Source: Paenibacillus sp. SYP-B4298 (GTDB lineage Bacteria; Bacillota; Bacilli; Paenibacillales; Paenibacillaceae). Taken from it: a DNA stretch of 64,000 nt. Numbering within the stretch: position 1 is the stretch's first letter; every line of letters begins with the position of its first letter. Below, one piece after another: positions 39,305 through 48,567 of this stretch. Both the position numbers and the translations under genes were made by a program. Location of the stretch: contig NZ_CP115484.1 of assembly GCF_027627475.1 (NCBI RefSeq), positions 5,932,501-5,996,500 of the forward strand, in the 5' to 3' direction. The notes beneath the pieces were generated by a model. It had not been told where the DNA came from. It ran no database searches and saw only the letters and a program-made list of their open reading frames with translations.

Positions 39305-39871
39305 GTGATATCTATAGAGGCGCATTTAGTGCGATTATCTCTCAAAGGCGACCAGCAGGCGTTCGCCGAAATTGTCAGACTGTACCAAGAAAAGCTGTAC
39401 CATATGGCGTACCGAATGCTTGGCAACCGTCAGGAGGCCGAGGATGTCGTGCAGGACGCTTTCTTGCGTGTGCATCATCATATGGAACGCTACGATGAGA
39501 AGTTGAAATTTTCGACATGGATTTACCGGATTGCGACGAACTTATGCATTGACCGACTCCGCAAGCGCAAACCAAGCTATTCACTCGACGCCCAGCCTAC
39601 CGATCACGAGGGACTGGATGGCTATTCGATGATCCCCAGTGACAACCGGACTCCAGAGAGCGAGGTGCTGCTCTCGGAGACACAGCGTATTATCCATGAA
39701 GCGATCGCAACGTTGCCGGTGAAGTACAAGACAGTTATGGTACTGCGCTATTTGCAGGAGATGTCACTGCAGGAGATTGGTGATGTGCTTGGCATGCCTG
39801 TTACGACAGTCAAGACGCGAGTGCATCGGGGCAGGGAATTTCTGAGGAAAAAATTAGAACGTGTTCTTTGA
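39305..39871 (+). CDS. sigW: ECF RNA polymerase sigma factor SigW
   Basis: 188 residues from a GTG start placed 7 nt after GGAGG. An ATG at 39242 is in frame but has no ribosome binding site and would add 21 residues with a Thr run. Region 2 spans about 20-85 with AEIVRLYQEKLYHMAYRMLGNRQEAEDVVQDAFLR and FSTWIYRIATNLCIDRLRKRK. Region 4 (about 125-180) carries LPVKYKTVMVLRYLQEMSLQEIGDVLGMPVTTVKTRVHRGRE. SigW responds to cell-envelope stress. Its anti-sigma gene lies downstream after an unusually long 234-nt gap. Confidence 0.9.
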   Translation: MISIEAHLVRLSLKGDQQAFAEIVRLYQEKLYHMAYRMLGNRQEAEDVVQDAFLRVHHHMERYDEKLKFSTWIYRIATNLCIDRLRKRKPSYSLDAQPTDHEGLDGYSMIPSDNRTPESEVLLSETQRIIHEAIATLPVKYKTVMVLRYLQEMSLQEIGDVLGMPVTTVKTRVHRGREFLRKKLERVL

Positions 39872-39930
39872 TGTTTATAGATCGAGATTTGGGCAAAAAT
39901 TTTAGGAAATCTTTAGATTCGCAAAAAAAA

Positions 39931-39957
39931 TGAAACCTTCTATTTGACTGCCACGTA
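39931..39957 (+). promoter_or_regulatory. Sigma-W-type promoter before rsiW
   Basis: TGAAAC, 17 bases, CGTA is a match to the ECF sigma-W consensus. It is placed between sigW and rsiW, so it would drive the anti-sigma gene separately and give negative feedback. Confidence 0.75.
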
Positions 39958-40105
39958 TCGTATACGAGTATCATCTTACGAATTATAAGAGTGCAAGGCG
40001 GCAATGCCACGTAACCACTCTTGTATGTTCATGTGCCATGCGTTGCCGGGACGAGATTCGGCTAATGTGTGGCATGCCAGCATTTTACAGAAAGGATTGG
40101 CTGCC

Positions 40106-40759
40106 ATGGAATGCAACGTCGCCATCGTCATGATGCATGATTATTTAGACGACGAACTGCCAAGGGAAGATAAGATTAAGCTGAAAGAGCATATGAACAT
40201 CTGCCCAAGCTGCGCCAAGCGGTTTGAACAGTTGCAGCGCACGGAAGCATTCACGCACACTGCCATGATCTGCGGCCTTTCGGAGAGCCGCTTGGATGGC
40301 AAGGGGCGTTCAGAGCAGGCCGTTGCTGCGCTGACGAGCCGCATCATGCAGCAGTTGCCGGAGCGCAAGCGTACCTATAGCTGGGTGCAGTGGGTACATC
40401 GGCATCCCGCGATTACGGCGGCGGCTGTTTTTTTGCTCGTCATGATGACAAGCTTTTTTGCAATGTGGGATCAAGGCACCGAGTTGATCGTGCGGGGCGC
40501 CGGAGAGGATCTGCAACGCATCATTATTGAGGGCGATACGGTAATTGTGCCGCCTGGCGTTCAGATCAGCGGCGATCTGACGATAGAGAACGGCACCGCG
40601 GATATTCAAGGTGAAGTGAAGGGAAATCTGACCGTCATCGACGGCTCTCTCAAGCTGGCCTCCACGGCCAAGATCGTCGGTGAGAACCGTGAGATTAATC
40701 AGGCGCTCGATTGGCTCTGGTACAAGGTGTCAAAGACAGTCAGCGGTCTGACCTACTGA
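40106..40759 (+). CDS. rsiW: Anti-sigma-W factor RsiW
   Basis: About 217 residues from ATG 40106 (GAAAGGA 9 nt upstream). The zinc-binding anti-sigma motif reads His at LKEHMNICPSCAKRF with Cys-x2-Cys, in the first 45 residues. A single membrane helix (about 102-122, TAAAVFLLVMMTSFFAMW) follows. The outer part (about 130-200) has IIEGDTVIVPPGVQISGDLTIENGTADIQGEVKGNLTVIDGSL, a short beta-helix pattern like bactofilins, which ordinary RsiW proteins in Bacillus do not have. The family holds SigW at the membrane until site-1 and site-2 proteases cut it. Confidence 0.87.
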   Translation: MECNVAIVMMHDYLDDELPREDKIKLKEHMNICPSCAKRFEQLQRTEAFTHTAMICGLSESRLDGKGRSEQAVAALTSRIMQQLPERKRTYSWVQWVHRHPAITAAAVFLLVMMTSFFAMWDQGTELIVRGAGEDLQRIIIEGDTVIVPPGVQISGDLTIENGTADIQGEVKGNLTVIDGSLKLASTAKIVGENREINQALDWLWYKVSKTVSGLTY

Positions 40760-40769
40760 GCAATAACCG

Positions 40770-40800
40770 CCTCTCTGGTGACAGAGAGGCTTTTTTTTGA
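40770..40800 (+). terminator. Terminator after rsiW
   Basis: GCCTCTCTG pairs with CAGAGAGGC around a four-base loop (GTGA), followed by eight T. Confidence 0.9.
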
Positions 40801-40801
40801 T

Positions 40802-40971
40802 AAGCTTGGCGTGCCAAGTGCGCTCAGCCGTTAACGCTTGATATATAAGGGAAATAAGCGGTATTGCTGATCCTGATCTTCTATATCTACGCGGAACGAA
40901 GCTTGGCATGCCAAGTACGCCAAGCCGTTAACGCTTGAAATAGAGGATTTCCGGGCGTAATATAGAAGATA
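40802..40971. repeat. Paired 44-bp repeats with palindromes
   Basis: Units at 40802-40845 and 40899-40942 share AAGCTTGGC-GTGCCAAGT and GCCGTTAACGCTTGA. Each opens with a palindrome (CTTGGCATGCCAAG is perfect in the second). ATCTTCTATAT near 40876 is inverted at 40961-40971. The arrangement looks like a small mobile or REP-type unit, not a gene. Confidence 0.7.
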
Positions 40972-40973
40972 AT

Positions 40974-41137
40974 TAGGTCGTGTCTGAACACCCGTTCAAG
41001 GGCATCTCTCCCCGCCTTTTCGACCCATGCTGCGTTGCCTTTTCTTGACGTACCCCGGTACGCCTGCGAAAAAGCGCCTTGCCTGGAACGAAAATTCGGC
41101 CAGATCTGATCCGTTCAGAGTTTTCAGACACGCCCTA
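40974..41137. repeat. Copy E of the dispersed palindromic element (intact)
   Basis: 164 bp. Left end TAGGTCGTGTCTGAAC and right end (inverted) TAGGGCGTGTCTGAAAAC. The interior matches copy D over CGTACCCCGGTACGCCTGCGAAAAAGCGCC and GGAACGAAAATTCGGC. It lies about 100 nt before cdaA. Confidence 0.88.
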
Positions 41138-41237
41138 GGTTAGAATATAATTATTCGGATAAGCTGGAACATTACAGAGATAATTGTGAACATTATAAAT
41201 TGAACAGCTTCGGCGGGTCGATGGAGGTTGGCTGTTG

Positions 41238-42074
41238 ATGGGCTATTTAGCGGAACTGACCTGGATAGACTGGATCAAAAATCTGATTGATGTGAGCGTC
41301 GTCAGTTTCATAATATATAAATTGTTCTTGCTGGTGCGCGGAACACGTGCGGTACAATTGTTAAAGGGGATCTTCGTGCTCGCCGCGGCCTGGGCGCTAA
41401 GCACATGGTTCAATCTGTATACGCTCAAGTGGTTGATGAGCCAGCTATTTACCTTCGGTATTATTACGGTCATCTTGATCCTGTTCCAGCCAGAGGTGCG
41501 GCGTGCGCTGGAGCAGCTTGGCCGGGGGAAATTATTCGTTCGCTCGAGCGGGGGCGACCGGGATATTAACGATCGTATTAATCATATTATTAAGTCCGTC
41601 AATTATCTGTCGGCCCGAAAGATCGGTGCGCTCATCGTCTTCGAGCGGGAGACCGGGCTTAATGAATATATTGAGTCGGGCATCCGTATGGAATCTCTCA
41701 TCAGCTCGGAGCTGATGATTAATCTGTTCATACCCAATACACCGCTGCATGATGGAGCGGTTATTATTCGAGGCAATCAGATTATGGCGGCGGGCTGCTA
41801 TCTTCCGTTATCTGAGAACCCATTCATCAGCAAGGAGCTAGGCACACGTCACCGCGCGGCGATTGGCATCAGTGAGGTGTGCGATGCGATCTCCGTCGTC
41901 GTCTCCGAGGAGACCGGTCAGGTATCGCTGGCGCTGGGAGGAATGGTTGTGCGCGACATTAAGCAGGAGTCGCTCATTTCTAAGCTGTTCGAGGAGCTGT
42001 CTCCGAAATCGATGCCTGCCAAGGGAGCGTCCAAGGTTGCCTTCTGGAAGAGGAAGGGGGGGCAAGATGGATAA
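41238..42074 (+). CDS. cdaA: Diadenylate cyclase CdaA
   Basis: 278 residues from ATG 41238; a TTG three bases earlier is equally spaced from GGAGG. Three N-terminal membrane helices hold RGTRAVQLLKGIFVLAA. The DAC domain has the catalytic NTPLHDGAVIIRGNQI and LGTRHRAAIGISE motifs. It condenses two ATP into cyclic di-AMP, the essential second messenger for potassium and wall homeostasis. The gene overlaps cdaR by 8 nt and precedes glmM, the classic cdaA-cdaR-glmM order in Bacillota. Confidence 0.96.
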   Translation: MGYLAELTWIDWIKNLIDVSVVSFIIYKLFLLVRGTRAVQLLKGIFVLAAAWALSTWFNLYTLKWLMSQLFTFGIITVILILFQPEVRRALEQLGRGKLFVRSSGGDRDINDRINHIIKSVNYLSARKIGALIVFERETGLNEYIESGIRMESLISSELMINLFIPNTPLHDGAVIIRGNQIMAAGCYLPLSENPFISKELGTRHRAAIGISEVCDAISVVVSEETGQVSLALGGMVVRDIKQESLISKLFEELSPKSMPAKGASKVAFWKRKGGQDG

Positions 42075-43617
42075 GTGGCTGAACAATCCCAATATTTTGA
42101 AGGTGGTCTCGGTGCTGCTCGCGCTGCTGCTGTGGGCAACGGTTCATTTTGATCCACAGACGCCAGGTGCTTCGAAGACTACGTTGGATACAAAGGAATA
42201 CGGTGCGGTGAAGATTCAGGTGGAGGGTCTGGATGAAAATAAACATGACCTTCGCTTACTTGAGCCAAGCGTTGTGCGTATGATGGCTAAAGGGACGTTC
42301 GCTGATCTATTATCGGCTTCCGAGGATGACTACAAGGTATATGTAGATGTGACAGGCATAGGCGATGGGCAGCATATCTTACCGATTAAGGTAAAGACGC
42401 CTAAGCGCGTGGATATTATCGAGCTGTCGCCGGCACGCGTGACGGTGCTGCTGGAGCCGATGGAGACGAAGGCGTATAATGTCCAGGTGAAGACAACGGG
42501 TACACCGGCCAATGATTATAAGGCGGGCACCCCTGTCGTCAGGCCAAGCGGGACAGTGCAGGTCACCTTGCCGACGGATCATATGTCGCAGGTGGGCTCT
42601 GTCGTCGCGGCCATATCGATCGACAAGCAGGAGAATACAGTGACTGCCAAGAAGGTGAAGCTGGCCGTCTATGACAAGTCGGGAGCTGAAATACCGGACG
42701 CGGTCGTTAAACCGGAGACTGTCGAGGTTGAAGTGCCGATCACGAAGCCGTCCAAGATATTGCCGCTGAGAGTGAGCTATACGGGCACGCTGCCGAGCGG
42801 GCTGAGTCTGGTCTCCGTAAAGCCGGATATCCAGCAGGTCACCGTATACGGCCCGCAGACAGAGCTGGACAAATACAGTTACTTCGACAATGTGGTTGTC
42901 AATCTGTCCTCCATTAAGGAGAGCGGGGCGCTGACTGTCGAGTTGAAGCCCATGAATGGGCTGGCAGCGGTCAGCCCTGGCAAGGCGACGCTAAGCATTG
43001 AGGTGACACCGCATGAGACGCGGACGCTGCCGCAGGTTCCGATTACAGTTACCGGGCTGTCTGAAGGGCTGGATAGCCGATTTGTGACGCCAGAGAGCGG
43101 GAGCATGGACATTCAGGTGCGCGGTGCGCCGAGCAATCTGGCGGAGATCGGTGCGGGGGATATTCGGTTGTCTGCTGAACTGAGCGGCCTCGCCCCTGGT
43201 CGGCATACGGTCGCGCTGGAGGTGACGCTGCCTGCATATGTCGAGCTGGAGGAGCCGAGGCTGACGGCGGTCGTAGACATCATCGAGAGCCGTGAGACGG
43301 TCGCGCCGCCTGATGAACGCGCTGAAGACTCGCCAACGCAGGAGGCTGGTCCTGATAACAATGCTTCCAATTCGGGAGGAACCGGAACAAGCAGCGGAGG
43401 CAAGTCCGGGAATAGCAGTAATGGTTCATCAAACAGCGGAGCCACTAATAGCGGAAGTAGTAATAATAGCGGCTCCAGCCACAGCGGCTCGAACAGTCAT
43501 GGCGCTACGGATAGCGACGAGGAGGCTGGAGGCAGCGATGCGACCGGGGAGTCTACCGGGGCTAACAATGCCGGCAATGGCACAGCAAGCAATGTGACCA
43601 GGAGGATCGGCGGCTAG
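42067..43617 (+). CDS. cdaR: CdaR (YbbR-domain regulator of CdaA)
   Basis: 516 residues from ATG 42067, which lies inside the cdaA end after a GGGGGG tract. A signal-anchor helix (residues 9-25) precedes four YbbR repeats, recognisable by the GLDENK..LLEPSVVRMMAKG and similar PSxVxVxVxG strands, to about residue 405. The last 95 residues are a Ser/Gly/Asn-rich low-complexity tail not present in the short Bacillus form. CdaR binds CdaA at the membrane and tunes its activity. The tail may cross or contact the wall; that is inference. Confidence 0.92.
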   Translation: MDKWLNNPNILKVVSVLLALLLWATVHFDPQTPGASKTTLDTKEYGAVKIQVEGLDENKHDLRLLEPSVVRMMAKGTFADLLSASEDDYKVYVDVTGIGDGQHILPIKVKTPKRVDIIELSPARVTVLLEPMETKAYNVQVKTTGTPANDYKAGTPVVRPSGTVQVTLPTDHMSQVGSVVAAISIDKQENTVTAKKVKLAVYDKSGAEIPDAVVKPETVEVEVPITKPSKILPLRVSYTGTLPSGLSLVSVKPDIQQVTVYGPQTELDKYSYFDNVVVNLSSIKESGALTVELKPMNGLAAVSPGKATLSIEVTPHETRTLPQVPITVTGLSEGLDSRFVTPESGSMDIQVRGAPSNLAEIGAGDIRLSAELSGLAPGRHTVALEVTLPAYVELEEPRLTAVVDIIESRETVAPPDERAEDSPTQEAGPDNNASNSGGTGTSSGGKSGNSSNGSSNSGATNSGSSNNSGSSHSGSNSHGATDSDEEAGGSDATGESTGANNAGNGTASNVTRRIGG

Positions 43618-43828
43618 CTGCGATCACTGGACGATGAGTGAAAGCAGGTGGATATTGGGCGGGATAAGGAAGAGGAAGTTCGCCTGATTGCTGTGCGGAC
43701 TGACTGCTGCGAGGCAAGCCGACACAACGGTCAGTGTGCTGCCGAATTCGCTGCCTGATTTTACCGCTTAGATGCAGCTTTGTAATTGCGGTGTAGTGCA
43801 ACATATAGGGAGAGGCATTCGTTAAATT

Positions 43829-43880
43829 GTAGAGATGTAGAGATGTAGAGATGTAGAGATGTAGAGAGATGTAGAGAAAG
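43829..43880. repeat. Tandem repeat of GTAGAGAT upstream of glmM
   Basis: Four perfect 8-base units are followed by a 10-base variant and a partial unit, then AGAGAGAA. It sits 114 nt before the glmM ATG, within the otherwise featureless cdaR-glmM spacer (43618-43993). Length change by slippage is plausible. Confidence 0.88.
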
Positions 43881-43993
43881 AGAGAACCAAGCCTGGAGTG
43901 CAGTTCATGACACCTTCGTGTTTATAGACCAATGCATGGAATGGGAAAAATGCAACCTAGTTGTGATATAACGTTCAAAGGGGATAGTACGAC

Positions 43994-45334
43994 ATGGGGA
44001 AATATTTCGGAACTGACGGTGTAAGAGGCGTGGCGAATCGGGAGCTTACACCTGAACTGGCTTACAAAATCGGACGCTGCGGCGGGTATGTGCTTGCCGG
44101 GCAAGCGGAGAAGCCTAAGGTGGTCATTGGCCTCGATACACGTATCTCAGGCCCAATGCTGGAGGCGGCGCTGATCGCGGGATTGCTGTCGATCGGGGCG
44201 AGCGTTATTCGGCTTGGTGTCGTGTCTACGCCGGCGGTTGCGTACTTGACCCGCAAGCTGGGTGCGGATGCCGGGGTAATGATCTCGGCTTCCCATAACC
44301 CTGTAGAGGATAATGGCATTAAGTTTTTCGGGGGCGATGGCTTCAAGCTGTCTGACGACACAGAGCTTGCGATTGAGCAGTTAATGGATGCGGTGCAAGA
44401 TGAGCTGCCTCGTCCAGAAGGTGGAGCCATTGGTACGGTGACGGTGTTGGAGGATGCCAAGGAGCAGTATGTCCAGTTTCTCAAGACGACTGTGAAGCAT
44501 TCATTCGGCGGCGTCAAGATCGTGCTGGATTGCGCACACGGCTCGGCCTATGAGCTTGCACCGGCAGTATTCCGTCAATTGGGCGCGGAAGTGATAACGG
44601 TAGGCGCGGAGCCGAATGGTCTGAATATCAATGATGGCGTCGGTTCGACGCATCCAGAATATTTGCGGGAGCAGGTGCTGGCGCATCAAGCCGATCTTGG
44701 CTTGTCGTTTGATGGTGATGCCGACAGGCTGATCGCCATCGACGAGACGGGTGAAGAGGTGGACGGCGATTATATCTTGACCATCTGCGGCGATGCGATG
44801 AAGCGTGCAGGCACATTAAAGGATGATACCATCGTCACGACGGTCATGGCGAATATCGGTTTCTTCAAGGGAGCAGAAGCACTTGGTTTAAATACAGCAC
44901 AGACGGCTGTTGGAGACCGTTATGTAATGGAGGAAATGCGGCGCGGCGGGTTTAATCTGGGCGGGGAGCAATCGGGGCATGTCATTTTCCTTGATTATAA
45001 TACGACAGGCGACGGTATCTTGACGGCGCTGCAGTTGGTTGATACTCTGGTTGCTGCCGGACGCAAGCTGAGTGAGGCGAAGCAACTGATGCGCAAGTAC
45101 CCGCAGGTGCTGGTGAATGTGCGTGTAGCTGACAAGAGCCTATATGAAGGCAATGTGGCTATCCAAGCGGCAGCGACGGCGGTTGAGCAGGAGCTAGGCG
45201 ATAATGGCCGCGTGCTTGTGCGGCCTTCCGGTACAGAATCCCTGATCCGCGTCATGGCTGAAGGCCCTGACAAGGAGCTGGTGCAGCGTTATGTCGATCA
45301 GATCGTCGATGTGGTGCGTGCCGAGCTAGGCTAA
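43994..45334 (+). CDS. glmM: Phosphoglucosamine mutase
   Basis: 446 residues (family about 448). It opens [13 protein letters not shown]. The phosphorylated Ser lies in [20 protein letters not shown], the Mg-binding loop is [13 protein letters not shown], the sugar loop [10 protein letters not shown], and the phosphate-binding end [15 protein letters not shown]. It converts glucosamine 6-phosphate to glucosamine 1-phosphate for peptidoglycan precursor synthesis. In Bacillota its activity is coupled to CdaA by direct binding, and the gene order here agrees. Confidence 0.97.
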   Translation: MGKYFGTDGVRGVANRELTPELAYKIGRCGGYVLAGQAEKPKVVIGLDTRISGPMLEAALIAGLLSIGASVIRLGVVSTPAVAYLTRKLGADAGVMISASHNPVEDNGIKFFGGDGFKLSDDTELAIEQLMDAVQDELPRPEGGAIGTVTVLEDAKEQYVQFLKTTVKHSFGGVKIVLDCAHGSAYELAPAVFRQLGAEVITVGAEPNGLNINDGVGSTHPEYLREQVLAHQADLGLSFDGDADRLIAIDETGEEVDGDYILTICGDAMKRAGTLKDDTIVTTVMANIGFFKGAEALGLNTAQTAVGDRYVMEEMRRGGFNLGGEQSGHVIFLDYNTTGDGILTALQLVDTLVAAGRKLSEAKQLMRKYPQVLVNVRVADKSLYEGNVAIQAAATAVEQELGDNGRVLVRPSGTESLIRVMAEGPDKELVQRYVDQIVDVVRAELG

Positions 45335-45494
45335 TGTCACTTGATGTTAGGCGGGAAGAGCGGGTTATCCGGTTGGACGGAGACCCCTCGTTCCTGCGGC
45401 GGCGCAAGAACCCAAGGTATGGGTCGTTTAGTGTGAATTAAGATGGAGCCCATGCAGTTAAGAAATACTTACAGCAAGGCTCTCACAGCAAAGG

Positions 45495-45523
45495 TTGCAA
45501 CTGGAGAAGAAATTGAATATGAT
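45495..45523 (+). promoter_or_regulatory. Promoter of glmS
   Basis: TTGCAA, 17 bases, TATGAT. Transcription would begin about 45 nt before the ribozyme cleavage site. Confidence 0.65.
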
Positions 45524-45576
45524 ATGTAGTATGACTCAAGCAGGAAAGGCAGGGTAGAGGTTAGATAGCAATACAA

Positions 45577-45750
45577 GCGCCAGAGCTTGCATCAGACAAT
45601 CGCCACGGGAGAGAAACAGGGATTGCAGCGAGCTGACGAGGTAAGGGTGTTCGGATTCATTCGGCGGGGACCCTTCGGTTATTCATCCAGACCGCAAGCC
45701 GAAACGCAAAACGATCGGGTAACTGATCGGACAAAGGTTCGGCAGGATGC
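45577..45750 (+). ncRNA. glmS ribozyme (glucosamine-6-phosphate-responsive)
   Basis: The cleavage-site core AGCGCCAGAGCTT (cut just before G45577 by analogy) is followed at the expected distance by GAGCTGACGAGGTAAGGGTG, then ATTCGGCGGGGACCCTTCGG, both conserved core strands of the glmS ribozyme. The 3' limit is approximate. The RNA self-cleaves with glucosamine 6-phosphate as cofactor and lowers glmS expression. The distance to the glmS start, about 515 nt, is much longer than usual. Confidence 0.88.
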
Positions 45751-45769
45751 TTATTTAAGTAACACTGAG

Positions 45770-46264
45770 ATAACCATTCCTTGAATGGTTCTGGTTCGTG
45801 ATGGACAATGCCAAGATATGAGATGCGCAGTGGGCAGTGATAGTTGTGTTCCGCAAGCTTGGCTAGGAGTAGGGGCGTAGGGTCATCCTACAGATCCCAA
45901 GGATTGATTGTTGCTGGGGAACCGGTCTTATTTGTCTAATTCGAATTTGTACGTGTGCGTGTTGAATCGAATGGAATGAGCTTCGACTCTGGCTTTGATT
46001 AGGAAGGAATACGTCTTACAGTCTGTAGGGTAGCAGTAGGGTAGCAGGATATCACCTACATGAATAGGCTGCATACAGGACGATAGACCGCAGGACGTCT
46101 GCTGCGTTGACAGCAGCGATGCGGTAGCTTATGCGTTCACGGTGCCGATCTCATCGGCTTCAGGAGAACGTGACAATTGCATATTTGGAAGATGCATTCT
46201 CTTGCCGCATGAGCATCAGGCATCCGTGTCGCCACTAATAGATGATACGGAGGTCTGTTACACG
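45770..46264. other. Long leader between ribozyme and glmS
   Basis: AACCATTCCTTGAATGGTT at 45772-45790 forms a hairpin with a short T-tail. A doubled GTAGGGTAGCA is seen at 46026-46047. No gene was recognised, and an in-frame upstream ATG (46142) of glmS would give residues foreign to the enzyme. The role is unknown. Confidence 0.5.
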
Positions 46265-48097
46265 ATGTGTGGAATTGTTGGATATATTGGGACGAGAGAT
46301 TCGCAGGGGATTTTGGTGGAAGGTCTGAAGAAGCTGGAATACCGTGGCTATGATTCGGCTGGTATTGCTGTGTTTACCGAGAGGGGACTGGAGATCAGTA
46401 AATCCAAGGGTCGTCTGGCTGTGCTGGAGGAGAAGCTGCAGGGGCAACCGCTGCACGGCACGATTGGAATCGGGCATACACGCTGGGCAACTCACGGCAA
46501 GCCTTCGGATGTTAACTCGCATCCGCACACAGATAACTCGACGAAATTTTCTGTCGTTCATAATGGGATTATCGAGAACTATCTGGAGCTGCGCGAGGAG
46601 TTAAGCCTGCAAGGGAGACATTTTGTATCGGAGACCGATACGGAGGTTATCTCGCATCTCATCGCTTCCGAATATGATGGGAATATTGTGACCGCAGTAC
46701 AGCGTGCGGTAAAAAGAATGCGCGGCGCCTTCGCCTTGGGCGTGCTGACCGAATATGAGCCAGATCGACTCATCGCCGTGCGCTACGCTAGTCCGCTGGT
46801 TATCGGGATTGGCGAAGGGGAGAACTTCATTGGCTCGGACATCCCGGCTATATTAGAGCATACGCGTGATGTCTATATCCTGGACGATGGCGAAATGGCG
46901 ATCCTGACACGCGATGGCGTCGAATTGCTGTCGATTGCCGGTGAGAATATTTCCAAGGAAATATTTCATGTCGATTGGGATTTGATCACGGCAGAAAAGG
47001 CCGGATTCGATCATTTCATGCTGAAGGAAATCTACGAGCAGCCTAAAGCGTACCGTGAGACGATGCTGGGACGGATCTCCGAGGATGGTCAGACGATCTC
47101 GCTCAAGGAGATCGGCATGACTGTCGATCAACTGAAGGCGATCCGCAAGATTCATATTGTCGCTTGCGGCACAGCTTATCATGCTGGATTGGTTGGCAAG
47201 ACAGTGATCGAGCAGTTGGCTCGTATTCCGGTAGAGACGGATGTGGCATCGGAGTACCGATACCGCAGTCCGATCATTACGGAGGATACGCTGGTCATTG
47301 TAGTTAGCCAATCGGGTGAAACGGCAGATACGCTGGCGGCACTACGTGAAGCGAAGCGCTGTGGCGCGCGTGTCTGGGCGATTACGAATGTAGTGGGCAG
47401 CTCGGTGGCTCGTGAAGCGGATGATGTGGTGACCACCTGGGCAGGGCCGGAGATTGCGGTAGCATCGACGAAGGCTTATTCGTCCCAACTGATTGCATTT
47501 TATCTGGTGGGTCTGTATCTGGCTCAATCGCTGGAGACGCGTGACCAGGCGTTCATCAGTAATGTAGCCGGCGAGCTGCTGGCGTTGCCGGAGAAGGTCG
47601 AGACCTTGCTGGAGCAGGCGGAGGAGCTGAAGCGGATCGCTGAGTCTGTAACGAAGCACAGCAGCCTATTCTTCATCGGCCGCGGTCTGGACTATGCGGT
47701 GGCGCAGGAAGGCTCGCTCAAGCTGAAGGAGATTTCCTATATTCACTCCGAGGCATATGCAGCGGGAGAGCTGAAGCATGGCACGCTGGCGCTGATTGAG
47801 GAGGGGACTCCGGTTATTGCGCTGGTGACACAGGAGGAGCTGGCCGAGAAGACGCTGAGCAACATTAAAGAAGTTAAGGCGCGCGGCGCCCGCGTGCTGG
47901 GTGTCACGAACGACAGCAATGCTGCCGAGGTGACGAAGTCAGTCGACGAGGTGTTCGCGATTCCGAACACGCTGGCGCTGCTTACTCCGGCATTGTCGGT
48001 CGTGCCGCTGCAATTGCTGTCCTACTACGCGTCCCTGGCGCTCGGTCACGATGTCGACAAGCCGCGGAATTTGGCGAAGAGTGTGACGGTGGAGTAG
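46265..48097 (+). CDS. glmS: Glutamine-fructose-6-phosphate aminotransferase
   Basis: 610 residues from ATG 46265. The start is fixed by Cys2 (MCGIVGYIG), the glutaminase nucleophile freed by Met removal. CGGAGG lies 11 nt upstream. The glutaminase half (1-240) has EYRGYDSAGIAVF and GIGHTRWATHGKPSDVNSHPH. The two SIS domains (about 290-600) carry ACGTAYHAGLVGK, VSQSGETADTLAALREA, and the C-terminal PRNLAKSVTVE. It makes glucosamine 6-phosphate from fructose 6-phosphate and glutamine, the first step to UDP-GlcNAc. Confidence 0.97.
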   Translation: MCGIVGYIGTRDSQGILVEGLKKLEYRGYDSAGIAVFTERGLEISKSKGRLAVLEEKLQGQPLHGTIGIGHTRWATHGKPSDVNSHPHTDNSTKFSVVHNGIIENYLELREELSLQGRHFVSETDTEVISHLIASEYDGNIVTAVQRAVKRMRGAFALGVLTEYEPDRLIAVRYASPLVIGIGEGENFIGSDIPAILEHTRDVYILDDGEMAILTRDGVELLSIAGENISKEIFHVDWDLITAEKAGFDHFMLKEIYEQPKAYRETMLGRISEDGQTISLKEIGMTVDQLKAIRKIHIVACGTAYHAGLVGKTVIEQLARIPVETDVASEYRYRSPIITEDTLVIVVSQSGETADTLAALREAKRCGARVWAITNVVGSSVAREADDVVTTWAGPEIAVASTKAYSSQLIAFYLVGLYLAQSLETRDQAFISNVAGELLALPEKVETLLEQAEELKRIAESVTKHSSLFFIGRGLDYAVAQEGSLKLKEISYIHSEAYAAGELKHGTLALIEEGTPVIALVTQEELAEKTLSNIKEVKARGARVLGVTNDSNAAEVTKSVDEVFAIPNTLALLTPALSVVPLQLLSYYASLALGHDVDKPRNLAKSVTVE

Positions 48098-48567
48098 AAT
48101 AAAGTGTCTGTATTATCAATATGTCCCAGTATAAAAAAGTCATGAATCAGTAAAAGATGTCGTTGATCGAACCTGGCAACGAGTGTGAAAGAGACCCTGA
48201 ACCATTTCGCCGTGGGTGGGGCTCTGATCACTCGTTTTTTTTGTTTACTTGCCCATAATGCGTAGGACAACAACGTTTCCGTCGCAAATAATAGCTCCAT
48301 ATGTGCGTGCTGATGTGACTCTGATGTGGAGTAGCACTTCCTCGAAGCCAGGCTCTTGCTTGGCGGTTCGAAAAAACAATTTCATATAGATGTCGGACAG
48401 CGCAATAGCGGAAAGACCGCTGCCGGCAATGAGTCGCTTGTTGTTTTCATCGGCGTGTTTACTTCAGACACCGGGAGCTGCAATGATTTCAGTTAGAGCT
48501 GGGCTATTTCCAGTTTCCGATTTTCCCAGAGAAGGGGGTGAAATAGCCATTCTGCAAGCTGCATTGC
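48098..48567. other. Spacer between glmS and the MATE gene, with terminator
   Basis: AACGAGTG (48178-48185) pairs with CACTCGTT followed by eight T (ending near 48241), enclosing a smaller AGAGACCC/GGGGCTCT stem. This is the glmS terminator. The rest shows no credible gene. Confidence 0.7.

Noticed and set aside
45587-45784. 65-codon frame before glmS
   Set aside because: It lies on the glmS ribozyme.
46142-46264. Upstream start for glmS
   Set aside because: The enzyme needs Cys at position 2, fixed by the ATG at 46265.
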